Source: Salminus brasiliensis
Taxonomy: Eukaryota > Chordata > Actinopteri > Characiformes > Bryconidae
Direction: 5' to 3'
DNA length: 64,000 bases
Assembly: GCF_030463535.1 (NCBI RefSeq)
Contig: NC_132878.1
Location: 25,953,925-26,017,924, forward strand
Below the pieces are notes generated by a model that ran no database searches, had not been told where the DNA came from, and worked only from the letters and a program-made list of their open reading frames with translations. This document shows positions 36,601-48,316 of the stretch, piece by piece (the stretch's first letter is position 1; the number at the start of each line of letters is the position of its first letter). The position numbers and the translations under genes are program-made.

Positions 36601-39600
36601 TCCATCTTACTTTTCAGATTCTGGTGCTGGGAGATCATATTCTCCAGGGCTGACAGATCCCTACAACACACACACACACACACAAAGAAAGGAATGATGT
36701 GTTTTATCACTCCCATTTGAATGCCGTTGACAAGATGAGAGAAAAATGGCAGCTGAATAGTTCAGGTGCTGCACATTCCAGAGCCCAAATTCTGTACTTT
36801 TCTTCTGTCTAATTTAATATATAGTCCAGCTGTGATAACAACAACAACAACTAATTAAAATACAGCGTGTTTTCCTTTTACAAAGAAAAAAACATTGGTT
36901 AATACTAAAGTGCAGCCTCATACCGGGCATCTTCATTAGGCCCGATCTGTCCCATGATTCCGTCTGTCCACATGCTGAGCTCGCGCACCACGGCAAAGAA
37001 CTGGATTTTATCAGTTACTGTAGTAACCTGCACGCGACTCCCTTCGCATGCCACAAGCAGCTCCTTCCACGCCAGCATCACCTCCTGTTCCCGGGCCAGG
37101 ATAGCATCGGCTTTCTCGCCGGCGTAGATCGCACGGAGCTGAGATGCATTCTCTTGCAGCTGACGCACCTAAATAGTTCAAATCATTATAACCAGTGGTC
37201 AAATTGTGAAAAAATAGACAATTCAGGCATGTGATTTCACAGACAAATATAAGCTTTTTGTCATTCTACAGTCATTACACTTTTTGTTCACATAAAAGGC
37301 AGTATTTCGACAAAACTCCCTTATTAGTGCATTGAGGTCTGTAACAATTATAGCCAGATATGTGAATAATAAACCACAAAAACAAGCAACAATATTATCA
37401 TTTGAAGTAATAACATCATGTATTTTCTGAAACAAATTCAATATAGAGCTGCAGCTTTAATACCTGAGGGGATTTTCCATATTCTGTCAGTGAAATAATA
37501 TTATAGCAAAATACATCAATAACAAACAATGTGATGATAATAAACCATTGTATTGTGTATCATATTAATCCAAACAGGACAGACAAATGGCATCCCCTTA
37601 AATCATCCCCCCCTTAAATCAAGTTAATATGATATCACAGCCAGTTCAGGGGGAACTTCTCCCACCACAGGTTCCCAACCCTAGTTCTGGAACATTTTTG
37701 TGATTTACTGCTATAACACAGCCTTCGAAATCAGGAAGCTGACTCTTTGCATCAGGTGTGTAGATAGCAGGGAAAACAGCAAAACAGGCAGGACAGGGGT
37801 ACTGTAGAATCCAGGTGGGCAATCACAGCACAATACCAAAAACGTGGCGGGAGGAGAATATTACAGACACACAAAAGTCTGTAAAATTTACAAAAAAAGT
37901 AAACAGCCTTGGAGTAGTAAGATGCTAGTAATATGGCTAAAAAAGTACTAAAAGTACTAAAAAGCTGGCAGGCTGACCAGCTCATTGGCCGAATAAAGTG
38001 GTTGCCCCTCACTGATGTCATATAAGACCAAAGAAACTGTTAGAAATACAATTGAAATGACTTGTAATATGTATAAAAATGCTGGATGCAATTTTGCATG
38101 AAAAGAATGTGCATATTTGGTGTCTCTGGTGTGTCCTATAGCATGTGACCAACCAGGAGAATGTTACAGAGTGGCAGTTCTCCTCACTAGAAAGTATCAG
38201 CTTATGTTTTATATAAAGCTATAAAATCTAACCTAAAATATAAAAAGCATCTGGGAAAGTTATGCTATAATAGGATACCATGTTTTACAGCAATGTGACT
38301 TTTACAGTAAAGGGGAAGTACTGTAATGTGACACTTGCATTTTGCAATGTAGTAAAAAATAATAGGACATGAGGTATGATAACCTGACCAGTTTATTTAA
38401 GGGTAAAGTAGCAAGACATAATAGGACATCCCTGCAAGATCACTTCTACAGGAGCTACTTTAGTCTATGTTTGTAGATAACAGTCAGTCACACAGTGTCA
38501 CAAACCACATAAAGAAGTCTTTTAGAGGTTACTGAACAACTCCACATAGTTTAAAGGAGAGTGTTTGACGATAAATGGTAAACTTTGTTAGGGTACTGTA
38601 AGGTACAGTGAGGTAAGGATTGTCACAGAGTCTAAATGGGAAATTCCCTTTCCTCACATTCAGACTAGTTTATCAGTAGTGGTGGCTGCACCTGGTCTGT
38701 ACAGGTGTTAAGTGTGTGTGTGTGGCTCACCTGTGAGACAAGCAGCTGCAGAGAGTGTTCGAAGGAGTGCAACAGTCTCTGGAGTGTGCCGGGGTTAGCT
38801 GTGCTCACCTGACAGGAGCGCACCTCCGGCAACTGCCTCATTTTCCCCTCGATCTGCACCAACACCTAAAAACGCAAACACACACAAACACACAATAAGT
38901 CAATTAACATGATGCTATTATTAACTGTTTGGTAGTGGGGGATTTTTTGGGGGGGATGTGTGTAGTTTTAGAACTCCACAGCTTTCAGAACATTAATTGA
39001 TCAACTAACCTTTGAAACTCAGAGTACATTGAGAGTAATCCCCGGTCACCATATAGCTAAGCCACTATATAACATATGGATGGAATAAACAGTAAATAAA
39101 AATAAATACTTATTCTTACTTACTTAGTAACTTAGCTAACATTATTAAATAAAAGGTAAACAAACTGTAAAATGTAAAAAATAAATAAATATTCAGAATA
39201 ATGAACAGAACTGCAAATTATTCTAAACAACAAAAAACATTTAAGGAAATCTCATAACATTTAAAAAAAATATATATATTGAATATTTGACTGTAGTAAT
39301 GAAGTGGTAATTTATTAGTTGGAAGTGGTAATGAAACTTGTCAAAAATGCAATAATAATTACAGTATTTCCTAAATTAATACCTGAATTATTTTGTAGAC
39401 TAAATTACCTTTTGGTGTCTAGTTTATAATATTAAAATATGCATAATATTTCCTATTTCTAATTAATAGTCCTACCAAACTTCTGAAAGGTACTGTTCAC
39501 TCAATCAGGTGTGTCTAGACTGCTGCATTATATCTCTGCAAGAAGTCTGTGCATGTTTGATTGGCTAGGTCTGGAAGTTTGTGGGGTGTGCATCAGGGGA

Positions 39601-41492
39601 GAATCAGGTGGTGTAACGCTCCCTCTACTGGCCAGATCTGTAGTTGCGTTCTTTTTTTTCCAAAGCAGTATATGACCCTATATGCACATATATCATAAAG
39701 GACTGTGCATGAATTTCAAAATATGTGTAGAAATATATATTTCATACTGTATCATTTATTGGATAATACTGCATAAATGCATACTGTATCTGTAGTAAAC
39801 ATAAATATGAATTATTGCACATTTATGTAAAATATGTATGATAGTTACGGTTGCAGTCCCTCACCTTGCTGGTGATTTCTGGATAAATGGACCAATAGAA
39901 ACGCTCCAAAATGACTCATCTAAATCTAAATCTAAATCTTTTTACACTGACATTTATTGAAAGTAAAGAGGGCTTTTTCCTTCTACTGAAAGTATTGGAG
40001 ATACAAGGATTTAGCATTTAAAAAAAATATGTATTACATATGTTCATCTGTGTTTGCTGATATACGTATCTATATATGGAACCATATATCCCAATTTTCA
40101 ATTAAGTTGCTATATATATATATCACATATATTTTGATATGTGGATTGGAAATCGCTTATGACTATATTCCAAATATGCTTTACTGTATGATATAATAGG
40201 ATACCATATTTTACTGCAATGTGACACATACATATGTGACAAATATATGTTATAAGGGAATATATGATATAAGGGAATTCTATGTATTCTAATATATGTC
40301 ATATATTGCCAAGTGTCATCACTGTAGCTAATTTCTCACCAGTGGAACAATTTCAAGTGCTTTTTCAGTTTAGTGTGTGTAAACTGTGACACTGTGTGTA
40401 TTGTGGTCTTTAAACCTCTTGGCAGTCGGTAAAGAACTTGTGGAGCTGGTGGGACGCGGCCAGCATCTGCGCTCTGGTCTCCATCAGTTCCTGCAGGTCT
40501 GCCCACGACTCGTTCAAGCCATCCTTCCACTCAGCAATGGTGGCAGCGTCCGTGTGGCCACAGTCAATCATTTCGTTCACCATCTTATTAACTGAGTCCA
40601 TCTGCCTTTGACCCACAGAGCTGGTCTCGGCACGGAACTTGGTGAACATGTCCTGCAGAGCCTGGAGAAAGCCACACACAAGAATCAGCACCTTCATATC
40701 ATCCATACACCAGCTATCATTGATGGAAAATGTGTGGAAATGTGTTCAAGAATCATGAATCATGAATTATGATTTATGGCTCATGAGTCATGAATCACAC
40801 TACACTATCTCACAGTCTGATCTGGTCGAAGCGAATCGCTTCATTTACATATTAATGCTGTATGGTAGGAAGCCTTAGCAAGTCAGCATTTTCTCCAGCA
40901 TTTTCTCCTGAAGACCAGCATTAGAATTCCATCATTGCAGTTTACAATAGCTTGAAAAGGTAAAAGTGACATAATAAAGGTCATGTGATGATCTTAATGA
41001 CAACTATAATGTACTGCGTATGTATAATATGATTATTTGTATTATTAGTAATTACTGTAAATAATGGTTATTGCTTTTTACTTCTATTATTTATTTTGTG
41101 TATATATTGGTAATTTATCTAAGTTTTTGCATCTGAATGCCGTGCTATCCCTTTTCTGCTGTGACACTGAGAATTTCCCCACTGTGGGACTAATAAAGGA
41201 TTATCTTATCTTATCTTACTGTATCGTTAGCAAAATTCATAAACTGTCCATGAACCCTGCTTATGTGGCTTATGTACCCTGCCCCATGAACTTCCAGTGA
41301 CAATCATCCAGCCGTTTTCATATGATGGGTGACCATAATTATCCATGCATTGTTAACTGGGTCCTGGAGATCTACCACCCTGCAGAGTTTAGCTCCAACT
41401 CTAATCTATGTAAGGCCTTCAAGTGCTTCTATCTCCAGTGGGTAGGTCTCCAGTAACAGAAGAGCATGGTGTGGGTGTTTGTGTGTGTGTGT

Positions 41493-41528
<36 letters not shown>

Positions 41529-44500
41529 AACAGACCGTGACATGTTCCAGATCCTGTCCGAGCTCTGTGGAGCTGGCCACAGCCTCTCGCTCCGAAATCC
41601 ATTTCTCCAGGGCCTCCACCTCCCTCTTCAGCTGATAGAGCCAGTACTGCTGCTCTAGCTTCGTCTTCCTCTGCTCCACCAGGTCCTTCAGAGACACGTA
41701 CAACCGGTCGATATGAGCCTGCTGCTTCGTGATCTGCTCACTGAGGGACAGAAAAAAGAGGGGGGAAAACACTGATGTGATTCATGACTTCAGCTAACAG
41801 TGATGAAGTCTGAAATTTTAGTGATCAAGACTAGTATCACTTGATTACAGATATTGGAGGGAAGGGTTTCAGAATCAGAATCAGAAATACTTGATCTCAG
41901 GAGGGAAATTGAAGTTATTACAGTTGCAACCGTTCATGTAAGAATAAACACTCTGTGTTTATCTGTCAGGAGGCAATTACCTGTCTGGATGTCCCAGCTC
42001 CAGCATACGGCGGCACTGCTGAGACAGGAAGCCCACAGTTTCTGCGTAGTTCTCCACCTTCTGCTCTAAAGCCAGCTGCTCCTTCAGCAACCTTAGAGTG
42101 CTCGCTTCATCCTACAGACAGAGAGTGTGAGAGACAGAGATGGAGGAAGAGAGAGAGAGAGAGATAAAGACAGACACCCCACAACATTAACCATAGGCTA
42201 CAGCTACAGTTTTACAATCTTGTACTGTGGTCTCTCATCTTACACACACACATACACACAATAAAGAGATCATACGGTCACATTAACAAACCACACACAG
42301 GTAAACTAAATTTTTGGGTTTCTGTGTTTAAGGTAGTATTTATATGTGAAATACATACATAATAATAAAGTATGATCTTTGTTATATTATTTTAAATAAT
42401 ATATGAATCCCTAAAATACTTAAAAATAATGCTTCAGTTTTAATGCTACTGTTTTAATTGTTGGTGTGATTACTTTGCCTTAAGCCTCAGAAGTAGTACT
42501 CTTAAGAATTATGGTTCTAAATGGAATTTGGCTTAGACCTAGGGTTCGGAAAATCTTTAACATGCTAATGTTAGGCTGTGTTTTGAACGTTGCCATGCTT
42601 GTCACAACCATGCTGGTTAAGCAGATAAACGAGCATGAGACTTGCATAAACCAGCTTAAAGCCATATTGAATATAGCTATTTAAATGACAGTACATGGCC
42701 GTTTAAAGGCCTGTAATACATTTCTACAGAGCCAAAGAGGCCAGGGTATACGAAGGGGCTTTAGCAATTTCTGACGTTCACAAATCATGTCATGTCAAAT
42801 AGACTATATGGACAAAAGTATTGGGACACCTGCTCATTCATTGTTTCTTCTGAAATCAAGGGTATAAAAAAAAAGAGTTGATCCTGCTTTTGATGGAGTA
42901 ACTGTCTCTACTAGATTTTGGGGCATTGCTGTGAGTATTTGATTGTGTTCAGCAACAAGAAAGCTCTATGGTCCTTATGTAGTGCATATGTACAATAAGT
43001 ATAAACTCTAAACCCCAAATAATTCGCTATTATTCAAAATATAGAGACATTTGTGTTTCAGTCATAATAGATATAGTATATAGACCTATAGATGTATAGC
43101 ACATTATTTGTGTATAAATTCCAGACATTTGTTCATTCAAACTATTGTATTTAGGTAGTGTAAAAATAACGACTGTAATAACTCCCGACTTTCAAATTGG
43201 GTTATTGCTATACGTACGTTTCCATTCTCCTCGTTGAGAACGTGAAGTTTCTGGCCGCTTAGCCAGGACTCCGCCTTCGCTGCCTCCGTGTAATACTGCT
43301 GGGCGTGGCTCACGGCATCCAGCATCACGGTGCGACGCTCCACCTCTACTTGTAGCACCTCCCACAGCTGCCTCACATGCACCGCCCCCTCCCTCACCAG
43401 CTCCACCTCAGGTGTGCGGAGGGCAGCGACGGCCTCTGCCCGCTCTAGCACCTCTTCCAGCCGCGGCCGCCGAGCCTGCAGCTCCATCTGCAGAGCCTGT
43501 ACAACCAGTCAGCCAATCACAAACACAGTGAAAAACATCCAAATTAGCGAGTCAGTGGACAAATTGTTCACGACATATGGCAATCCTCTTTGATCATGTA
43601 TATGCTTAACAACATGAACATTATTCAATTATTTTATATTAAATTACAATCAATCTTAACATCTTCCATTAAAAAAACAAAATGATTCCATGGTAAGGTA
43701 ACATGGTCCTTTCAGTAGTCTTTACCTATTATCTTTTTATCTGACTATGAGGACATACAGTGTCAATGATGCAAAGCGCCTCTCCTATAAAACATCAAAA
43801 GGTACCTGAGTGCTAACGGCGCCCCCTTGAGGAGGCTCTTCTGATTCAGTGTTAAAAACCAGGTCCTTGTGGCGCCCCACTACTAACACTCCTTTTTAAT
43901 ATAATTAATGCATGGTCAAAATTTACTAAGGCATGTGAATAGATTCCTTTAGCTTGGTCATTATTTAGTAAAGCTTGGGATTAAGATAATTAAGATCCAA
44001 CAAATTTTGATCATTCTCAAATCTAAATCTTTTAAAGACAATGCATGTCCTCGTTATCTTATAACAAGCCAAATGTAATGGAGTGCAATACAAATTCTCC
44101 ATAGTGGGCTAATATCATGTTGCTTGTGTTTAGCATTAGCAGCTATCAGTGAAGTCTACTAAAACTAACTAGGCTAACTAAGCAACTGTTCCCGGGTTTT
44201 AGCTTTAAGGTTTTGAAAGACACTGTATGAGGGCATGTTACCTCACTAGCATGGCTTCACAGGTTCATTAGTTTTTTGTAAACTTTTAGTGGTGTAGTTG
44301 GGCCCTCATATTGTCATGATGTTTACTTATGCCATATCCCAGGTCGGAGGGAAACATAAGTTTAGAAATTCAGTATGGAGCACAATGTAGACATGTAATT
44401 TCAGGTAAAATAGACAGATAGTGACTGAAAACTACTTGAATGTTGTTTACGATCGATACAAGGTAGTGATATGCTACTGGCATTAGTGTCAACTAAATCA

Positions 44501-47500
44501 ACATTAGCGTCTAAGATTTAATGCTCTACTAGTGTTCTTCAAGGGTTCTTCAAAGGTTTGTTGCTAAAGGCGACAGATATATAAAGATATATGACAACCG
44601 TCTGAATTTTAAAGTGTTCTTAGGACTCGTGTAGATGATTAAAAACAAAAAACGAATGAGAATTCCATTAATAACTAATGCCTGCTAGACAAGGTTGAGG
44701 ATGAAGTCGTGTCTGTTGTAATAATGTGTGGACCGCATTCTTAATGCAATAATTTTAACAGCTCTAAAGACAGCAATGTTTGAAAGCATTGCTTTTCATC
44801 AATCAAATAATTCAAACACAATCAATCCAGCCAGCCAATCAGGAACAACACAGATCAATAAAACACTTACAGGACCAATAGGATATGGAGTAATCAAGTG
44901 TACAATAAAACAAGCGCCAAACAGGTTCACACTCAGTGTTCAGCTACGGCACTTTTAACACATGTAGCAGTGAAAAAAATGCAGAATAGCTACTGAATGA
45001 TTTACAGCAGCTGTTTCTAAAAGACCCATGCATGCCATATTCAGCTTCTGTTGGAAGCCATTTAAGGCAAAAGCAGTCATATAAATCAATAATTCAGAAT
45101 GTACACAGCGCTTCCATCGCCCCAATCTTTTTTTAGACCAATGCAAATCATAAAGTGTTAGGAAAAATCATTTTACATCATATAAGCATAATTTACATTG
45201 TAGGATAGACAGTTTTTCTTAGGAAGTATGTTAGGACAGCACAAGTGAAAGAAAGAATACTGGACCGTGGTCAGTTTATGCTTAGACTATTATATAATGA
45301 ACAGGAATACACAATTAGGTGGACCCTGTCTTGCATTTCCAGACACTGGTCACATAAAATTACAACACCTGCCTTGATATCCTACCTAATTGCCACTGTA
45401 ATAGAAACACCAATCTTGTACCTCCGCTCACTGGCCACTTTGGTAGAAATACAAGCCCTGTACTTCCACTCACTGGCCATTTTTAGTAGAAACACCTACT
45501 GTGATCTGCCAAACCTGGCCACTTTATTAAAAACACCCGTCTTGTACTTTCACTCCCTGGCCACTTTATTGGAAACACCTGTCTTATACTTCCACTTGCT
45601 GGCCACTGTATTAGAAACACCTGTCTTGTACTTCCACTTTCTGGCCATTGTATGAGCTCTTCCTACCACATCAGTGTCACTGTTTCTGTTAAACTGGCTA
45701 ATTAATGTGTAGTGCTTATTAATTTCATATTAAGCCATAATATTTGGAATGTTTTAATCAAAGGCTTTTCCTTTAAGTTTCTACCTCATGGGTTTTAACA
45801 AGCTGCTGAACACTCTGCAGGTTGGTCCCATATTCCTTAGAGGAGGCCAAAGGTAATCGCTCCTGAATCCACACCTGAAAAAGAGAGAGAGAGAGAGAGA
45901 AAGAAAGAGAGAGAGAGAGAGAGAGACAGAGGGATCAGGCAGGTAATATATAAAGAGAAAATAAATAAAAGGAGTAAAATGAATCTCTAACCTTACGATG
46001 TGATTTGATTTAGGAAAGTATGCAGTATGAAAACAATCAATCCTGTGGACTATATCATATGATTCAGAACATAGGAATCATGCCCCTCCACCCCAATCAT
46101 TCCTAACTCATCCTTGGTTGTGGGGCAGCCGTTGTCTAATGGTTAGAGAAGCAGGCTTAGGACTGACTGAAGTGGCTGCTTCAATCCCTTGGACTGGGGC
46201 TTTCCTGGGGCGTGGAGGTGGGAGGCGATGAAACAGTGTTTTCTCCTGCATCAAAATTTATGACTAAGGTGCACTTGAGCAAGGCACTGAACCACTAATT
46301 GCAGTAGTGTTGAGGTCCACTGCTCCCAGTTTGAGTGTTCACTGCCATGGATGGGCTAAATGCAGGCTATATTCTACTGAACTACTATCTATGTTAAATT
46401 AGGCAAAAATGATTATCATTTTTGGAGAAATGGATTCCACACTGTCCCCCTTTTTTTTATGCCTTTATTGTAGTATTTTAAGCTAGCTCTAATTCTAATG
46501 TTCTGAAATCACAAGAGTGTAAAAAGCAAAGTGAAATGAGTCACCACTGGTAGAAAGCTGTAGCCCTCCACACAAAAGGTGCAGCTAAAGCAGCCCAACA
46601 GATTTCTGCTATACATTTCAAATGAAACTTACAGCAATGATTCTGAATACTTTTATGATAATTTACATACTTACAAATATGTATTTTTACACAGAAACTG
46701 CACAGTAGAGAATATCAAAAGTAAGGAAAAAAGCATTTGATGTAATTAACCACACCCTGCCTGATGCTTGCCATGTCCTCTAATTATCTAGTCTTTGTTT
46801 ACCTCTACCTTGTGCTGTCTCGTTCATGTGAATATCTGTTTACCTAGTCATGTGTCGATTCTGGTTTTGTTCCGTCTCTGTTTTTGTTTTTCTGCTTAAT
46901 TTGTACATAAAGCCTTTCACATTTACATCTAGCGTCCTTGTATTCATGAAAACGTAGAGTTTTTATATTTATTCTATGTAACAGCTGTATTTGTCCACAT
47001 ATTTCATTGTTTAAATGATATTGTAATCAAATCTTCAGATTAATTTACTGATGCAATAATAATAATAATTATCATTATAATATATGTACATTTTACTTAC
47101 ATATTGCTGTTCAGATACTCAAGGTGCTAACAACTGGCAGTACAGAGCAGCCAAACCAAACAAGAAAACACAGTATAATAGAAAATAGAAAGAACTAAAC
47201 GGAAACTAGACATCAAGCACTTTGGATGTCGGTGGTGCACTTTTTTCTCTAGTTAAGTTAGATCTAGATCTGCTCATTAGTCTCGCTGTATATTTTCAAA
47301 TACGGACTCTCAACTTCTCATCTCTTGAACTCAAACATCTTCGAAACCTGAGGTACGGATGGACTGAGCCAAAGGTTCAAAGCCAAGAAAAGAGGGCTTA
47401 GAAGAAAGAGACAAACTCACAATCTCATCCTCCAGGTCCTGTGTGACTTGATGCATTTCTTTGGAGGCCAGGAGAATCCGCCTCCTTTCTTTCAGAGGCT

Positions 47501-47674
47501 CAATCAGACGCACAATCCGGGTCTCAGCCACGCCTCCTTGGTCTTCTCCCTCAACACCCATTGGTCCGCGCTGCAGACGGTCAACCACCCCCACATCACT
47601 CAGTCTGCTAGTGTCAGCCCCGCCCCTCAGTTCTCCTACACCCTGATAGAGTTGCATCTGAGCCTCCATTGACT

Positions 47675-47723
<49 letters not shown>

Positions 47724-48226
47724 CTTAATGAAGATTTACTCCCGGCTAATGTAGCTAATTTATAATAATTTATAATTTATCTGCCTACATTAACACACAC
47801 TCACCTGAAACCCTGTGCAGTTTTATCTCTAATAGACCTCAAAAACTATGTAAACTGGTCAAACTATCAAGCTTTAACCATAACGTTTCGTAGCGGTTAA
47901 TGTTGGCCTGTGTTGCTGACCTGTATCCTCTGGAGCTGCTGGCTGAAGGTGGCCCGTGAGGGCAGGAGGCTTGTGGGGTTGGTGTGTGGGTTGTGTGTTG
48001 TCGACCCAACTGGAGGCGGCTGCTCTTGAAGCATGGTCAGGTGCTGGTCCAGGTCGGACAGGGTCTGTGGGACGTCCGGGGTGCGGTGGTTCTGTGTCTC
48101 GAAAAGCTGTCGGGCTTTGGCCTTAGTGGTGCTCTCCAGGTGGGTCCAGCACTCCCTCATCTCCTTCAGCTTCTGCTGGACCACCGGCCGGAGCTCTGGC
48201 TGCTCCTGTATCAGCTCCTCCCCCTC
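20612..48226 (-). CDS. sptbn4: beta-IV spectrin (non-erythrocytic 4), C-terminal 1,410 residues; 5' half absent
   Basis: Membrane-skeleton protein that in vertebrates pairs with alpha spectrin and ankyrin-G at axon initial segments and nodes. Exons 5' to 3': 47921-48226, 47421-47672, 45785-45874, 43218-43496, 41981-42111, 41536-41740, 40416-40661, 38731-38865, 36924-37168, 36522-36660, 36018-36102, 35424-35611, 33171-34138, 32845-32905, 31982-32235, 23546-23716, 21985-22027, 20612-21046. All junctions are GT/AG and phase-compatible (4,233 bp). Identity rests on [14 protein letters not shown] in the last repeat, ERQES-like motifs, the [17 protein letters not shown] linker, RSRSAPAQ, and a PH domain ending [16 protein letters not shown]. 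The order agrees with human SPTBN4 as I recall it. Teleosts often have a and b copies; which one is unknown. The actin-binding domain and early repeats are not in the window. Confidence 0.95.
21985..32235 (-). CDS. sptbn4: sptbn4 linker and PH-domain exons
   Basis: Exons 31982-32235, 23546-23716 and 21985-22027, completed by the first ~20 codons of 20612-21046. The first carries the Arg/Pro linker and PH strand 1 ([10 protein letters not shown]); the second [20 protein letters not shown]; the third [14 protein letters not shown]. The C-terminal PH helix with invariant Trp is [12 protein letters not shown] domains of beta spectrins bind phosphoinositides at the plasma membrane. The first intron, 8.3 kb, hosts the antisense zinc-finger gene. 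Confidence 0.93.
22028..23545 (-). other. sptbn4 intron, probably with decayed retroelement
   Basis: 1.5 kb. The part 22,430-23,060 has codon-like but broken sequence with stops in every frame and resembles eroded repeat DNA. No family could be named. Confidence 0.35.
24698..24960 (-). mobile_element. non-LTR retrotransposon 3' tail (CR1/L2-like), reverse orientation
   Basis: Begins taagataagataatccttta then ttagtcccacagtggggaaat, the reverse complement of the stretch at about 41150-41216, whose plus strand ends in (TTATC)n. A (GT)n tract interrupts it at about 24,887-24,910. Confidence 0.6.
25081..25119. repeat. 12-bp inverted repeat
   Basis: Arms ggctatttaatc (25081-25092) and gattaaatagcc (25108-25119) are perfect inverted copies around a 15-base loop. 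They lie just upstream of the CpG-containing region. Confidence 0.85.
25250..25620 (+). promoter_or_regulatory. putative promoter and non-coding first exon of the zinc-finger gene
   Basis: CpG-containing stretch in an otherwise CpG-poor intron. G runs occur at about 25,290 and 25,331. CG words are frequent, and a strong donor-like AAAG|GTATGT lies at 25620/25621. An ETS-like CCGGAAG follows at about 25,651. A plausible acceptor (ctccaccag) ends at 28229, 83 bases before the zinc-finger ATG. The exon pairing is inferred from position and orientation only. Confidence 0.4.
26430..27200 (+). mobile_element. Tc1-like transposon remnant (transposase catalytic part)
   Basis: A frame near 26,905-27,080 reads [20 protein letters not shown], matching the second-Asp region of a teleost Tc1-type transposase. 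Further on, [14 protein letters not shown] residues appear in another frame. Stops and shifts break it. The stretches at 34240-34420 and 45346-45655 resemble other parts of the same kind of element. Confidence 0.65.
28312..29805 (+). CDS. C2H2 zinc-finger protein, 17 tandem fingers
   Basis: Likely DNA-binding transcriptional regulator in the nucleus. The 497-residue open frame has its ATG immediately after an in-frame TGA (28309-28311), which fixes the start unless splicing adds residues. A 24-residue leader is followed by 17 fingers of exactly 28 residues with TGEKP-type linkers. Finger 5 (from residue 137) has lost its first cysteine (DALSGC) and finger 4 has an aberrant linker (KAQKP). Fingers 1-5 share Leu at helix position -1; fingers 6-17 vary as in DNA-reading arrays. 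No KRAB, SCAN, BTB or FINZ domain is visible. It ends right after a TG of the last linker at TAG 29803-29805, and broken finger sequence continues beyond. It lies inside an intron of sptbn4 on the opposite strand. Orthology cannot be assigned. Confidence 0.9.
   Translation: MSLLGLSSLTPDRLTQKDMSEKRAHPCSECGKTFALKINLQIHQRVHTGEKPYYCLQCGKSYVLKINLQIHQRIHTGQKPYDCSRCGKSFTLKNSLQIHQRIHTGEKPHHCSWCGKCFALKVSLQKHHRVHKAQKPDALSGCGKSFVLRVELQKHQHVHSREKLYGCSECEKSFARKARLQLHLRTHTGEKPYSCLQCGKCFSDKSALKLHHRVHTGEKPYSCPQCGKSFPQLSRLRRHQRSHTGEKPHVCPECGKSFTRKGSLQLHQRSHTGEKPFDCSECGKSFAQKSKLHLHQRTHTGEKPYTCSECGKSFTQQVHLQLHQRVHTGEKPYSCSHCGKSFAHKNTLRQHQRTHTGERPYSCLQCGQSFAQGSHLRLHQRTHTGEKPYDCPQCGKRFSQKGYLKSHERVHTGEKPYECSQCEKSFAHKNSLKLHERIHAGEKPYECTQCRASFSNRSYLNLHQRIHAEEKPHACSQCGKSFTQRNRLKLHQRTHTG
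29806..30115 (+). pseudogene. decayed zinc-finger repeats beyond the stop codon
   Basis: At least four finger-like relics continue at roughly finger spacing. They read as PYSC-stop-DCGKN near 29,836, [17 protein letters not shown] near 29,947, LQCGKSF near 30,012, and PYNCPQCG near 30,083. Stops and frameshifts separate them. The ancestral array was therefore longer. Confidence 0.8.
30622..30690. repeat. palindromic (TAA)n/(TTA)n microsatellite
   Basis: About ten TAA units followed directly by TTA units form a self-complementary tract; more TAA units follow after a short gap. Confidence 0.9.
31183..31490 (-). mobile_element. Tc1/mariner-type MITE, copy B (truncated)
   Basis: Reverse relative of copy A: tacactatatatgtaaatgt...cagacaccccttctgatgaa, then ttgtctagtccctgtagaga and ggagcagtagaactgtgttc. 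It stops after the ggtgctccatccaacacc segment. Confidence 0.65.
33171..34138 (-). CDS. sptbn4: sptbn4 beta-IV specific-domain exon
   Basis: A single 968-bp exon (322 codons plus two bases). It starts [16 protein letters not shown], continuous with repeat 17, then a run of ten Ser. Five tandem copies of a 16-17 residue unit follow ([16 protein letters not shown] type, about 33,885-33,640), then [18 protein letters not shown]. Near the C-terminal end are three ERQES-like motifs ([24 protein letters not shown]). In mammals this domain carries four ERQES motifs and no such Gln/Gly/Leu repeat, as far as I recall. The downstream small exon (32845-32905) encodes the conserved [14 protein letters not shown]. 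Confidence 0.9.
34240..34420 (+). mobile_element. Tc1-like transposon fragment (5' region)
   Basis: Contains acaatcagccaaacaagt and aaaaagtgagcaagtgattt followed by tgaatgtggcac, phrases I know from the 5' region of a common teleost Tc1-like element. No intact frame. Confidence 0.45.
35424..48226 (-). CDS. sptbn4: sptbn4 exons for spectrin repeats ~10-17 (12 exons)
   Basis: Twelve exons (2,301 bp, 767 residues) encode about seven 106-residue triple-helix repeats. Characteristic stretches are [61 protein letters not shown] and [18 protein letters not shown]. In the family, repeats 14-15 bind ankyrin and the last repeats contact alpha spectrin; those regions fall inside this block. An insertion-like segment rich in Pro, Thr, His and Asn follows [12 protein letters not shown] in the first exon (about 48,010-47,950). 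Introns here carry repeats listed separately. Confidence 0.93.
37169..38730 (-). other. sptbn4 intron without recognisable features
   Basis: 1.56 kb, AT-rich. Open frames at 37223-37441 and 37752-38021 have no spectrin-like content and no flanking splice pattern. Confidence 0.6.
38866..40415 (-). other. sptbn4 intron, AT-rich
   Basis: 1.55 kb dominated by AT-rich words, with TATATA runs near 39,272 and 40,110 and a (CTAAAT)n run near 39,920. No gene was recognised. Confidence 0.6.
40748..40798. repeat. short tandem repeat of an ATGAATCATG-type decamer
   Basis: Four to five imperfect copies of atcatgaatcatgaatta type in the intron upstream of exon 40416-40661. Confidence 0.6.
41030..41220 (+). 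mobile_element. non-LTR retrotransposon 3' tail (CR1/L2-like)
   Basis: Ends gaatttccccactgtgggac, taataaaggattatcttatc and further TTATC units, the plus-strand counterpart of 24698-24960. Confidence 0.6.
41476..41526. repeat. (GT)n microsatellite at an exon edge
   Basis: About 50 bp of GT with one interruption, ending nine bases from the donor end of sptbn4 exon 41536-41740. Confidence 0.9.
42803..42970 (+). mobile_element. Tc1/mariner-type MITE, copy C (5' part)
   Basis: Starts actatatggacaaaagtatt then gggacacctgctcattcatt and continues with the family interior to about 42,970, where similarity stops. Confidence 0.6.
43497..45784 (-). other. 2.3 kb sptbn4 intron
   Basis: Unique-looking sequence to about 45,240, then the 42-bp tandem repeat at 45346-45655. 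A plus-strand frame at 45245-45655 is a by-product of that repeat. Confidence 0.5.
45346..45655 (+). repeat. 42-bp minisatellite resembling transposon ends
   Basis: About seven imperfect copies of ctggccactttattagaaac followed by acctgtcttgtacttccact. This phrase resembles the terminus of a teleost Tc1-like element, parts of which occur at 26,430 and 34,240. Confidence 0.8.
46121..46370 (+). mobile_element. tRNA-derived SINE
   Basis: The head ggggcagccgttgtctaatg and gttagagaagcaggctt fit a tRNA-like A box (about 46,134-46,146). Gcttcaatcccttgg (46,178-46,192) fits the B box. The body includes cttgagcaaggcactgaacc and a tail near ctgctcccagtttgagtgtt. Confidence 0.75.
46740..46930 (+). repeat. 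dispersed retroelement-like tail (copy 3)
   Basis: Ends ttaatttgtacataaagcct then ttcacatttaca, close to the ending of the 3.5 kb copy. Confidence 0.35.
47678..47714. repeat. (GA)n tract next to sptbn4 exon 2 acceptor
   Basis: About 37 bp of GA directly upstream of the exon 47421-47672. On the coding strand it is CT-rich and probably serves as the polypyrimidine tract. Confidence 0.85.
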
Positions 48227-48316
48227 CTACACATACACATGTTTCTTATACATTATTTACACTTTTACAACAAAAAAAATAATAATAAAAAAATAAAATA
48301 AATAATAATAATAAGA

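Noticed and set aside
45245..45655. 136-residue plus-strand frame
   Set aside because: Produced by the 42-bp minisatellite, whose unit length is a multiple of three.
46134..46192. Possible tRNA gene (A and B boxes)
   Set aside because: The boxes belong to a SINE head; no cloverleaf could be drawn and the SINE body follows directly.
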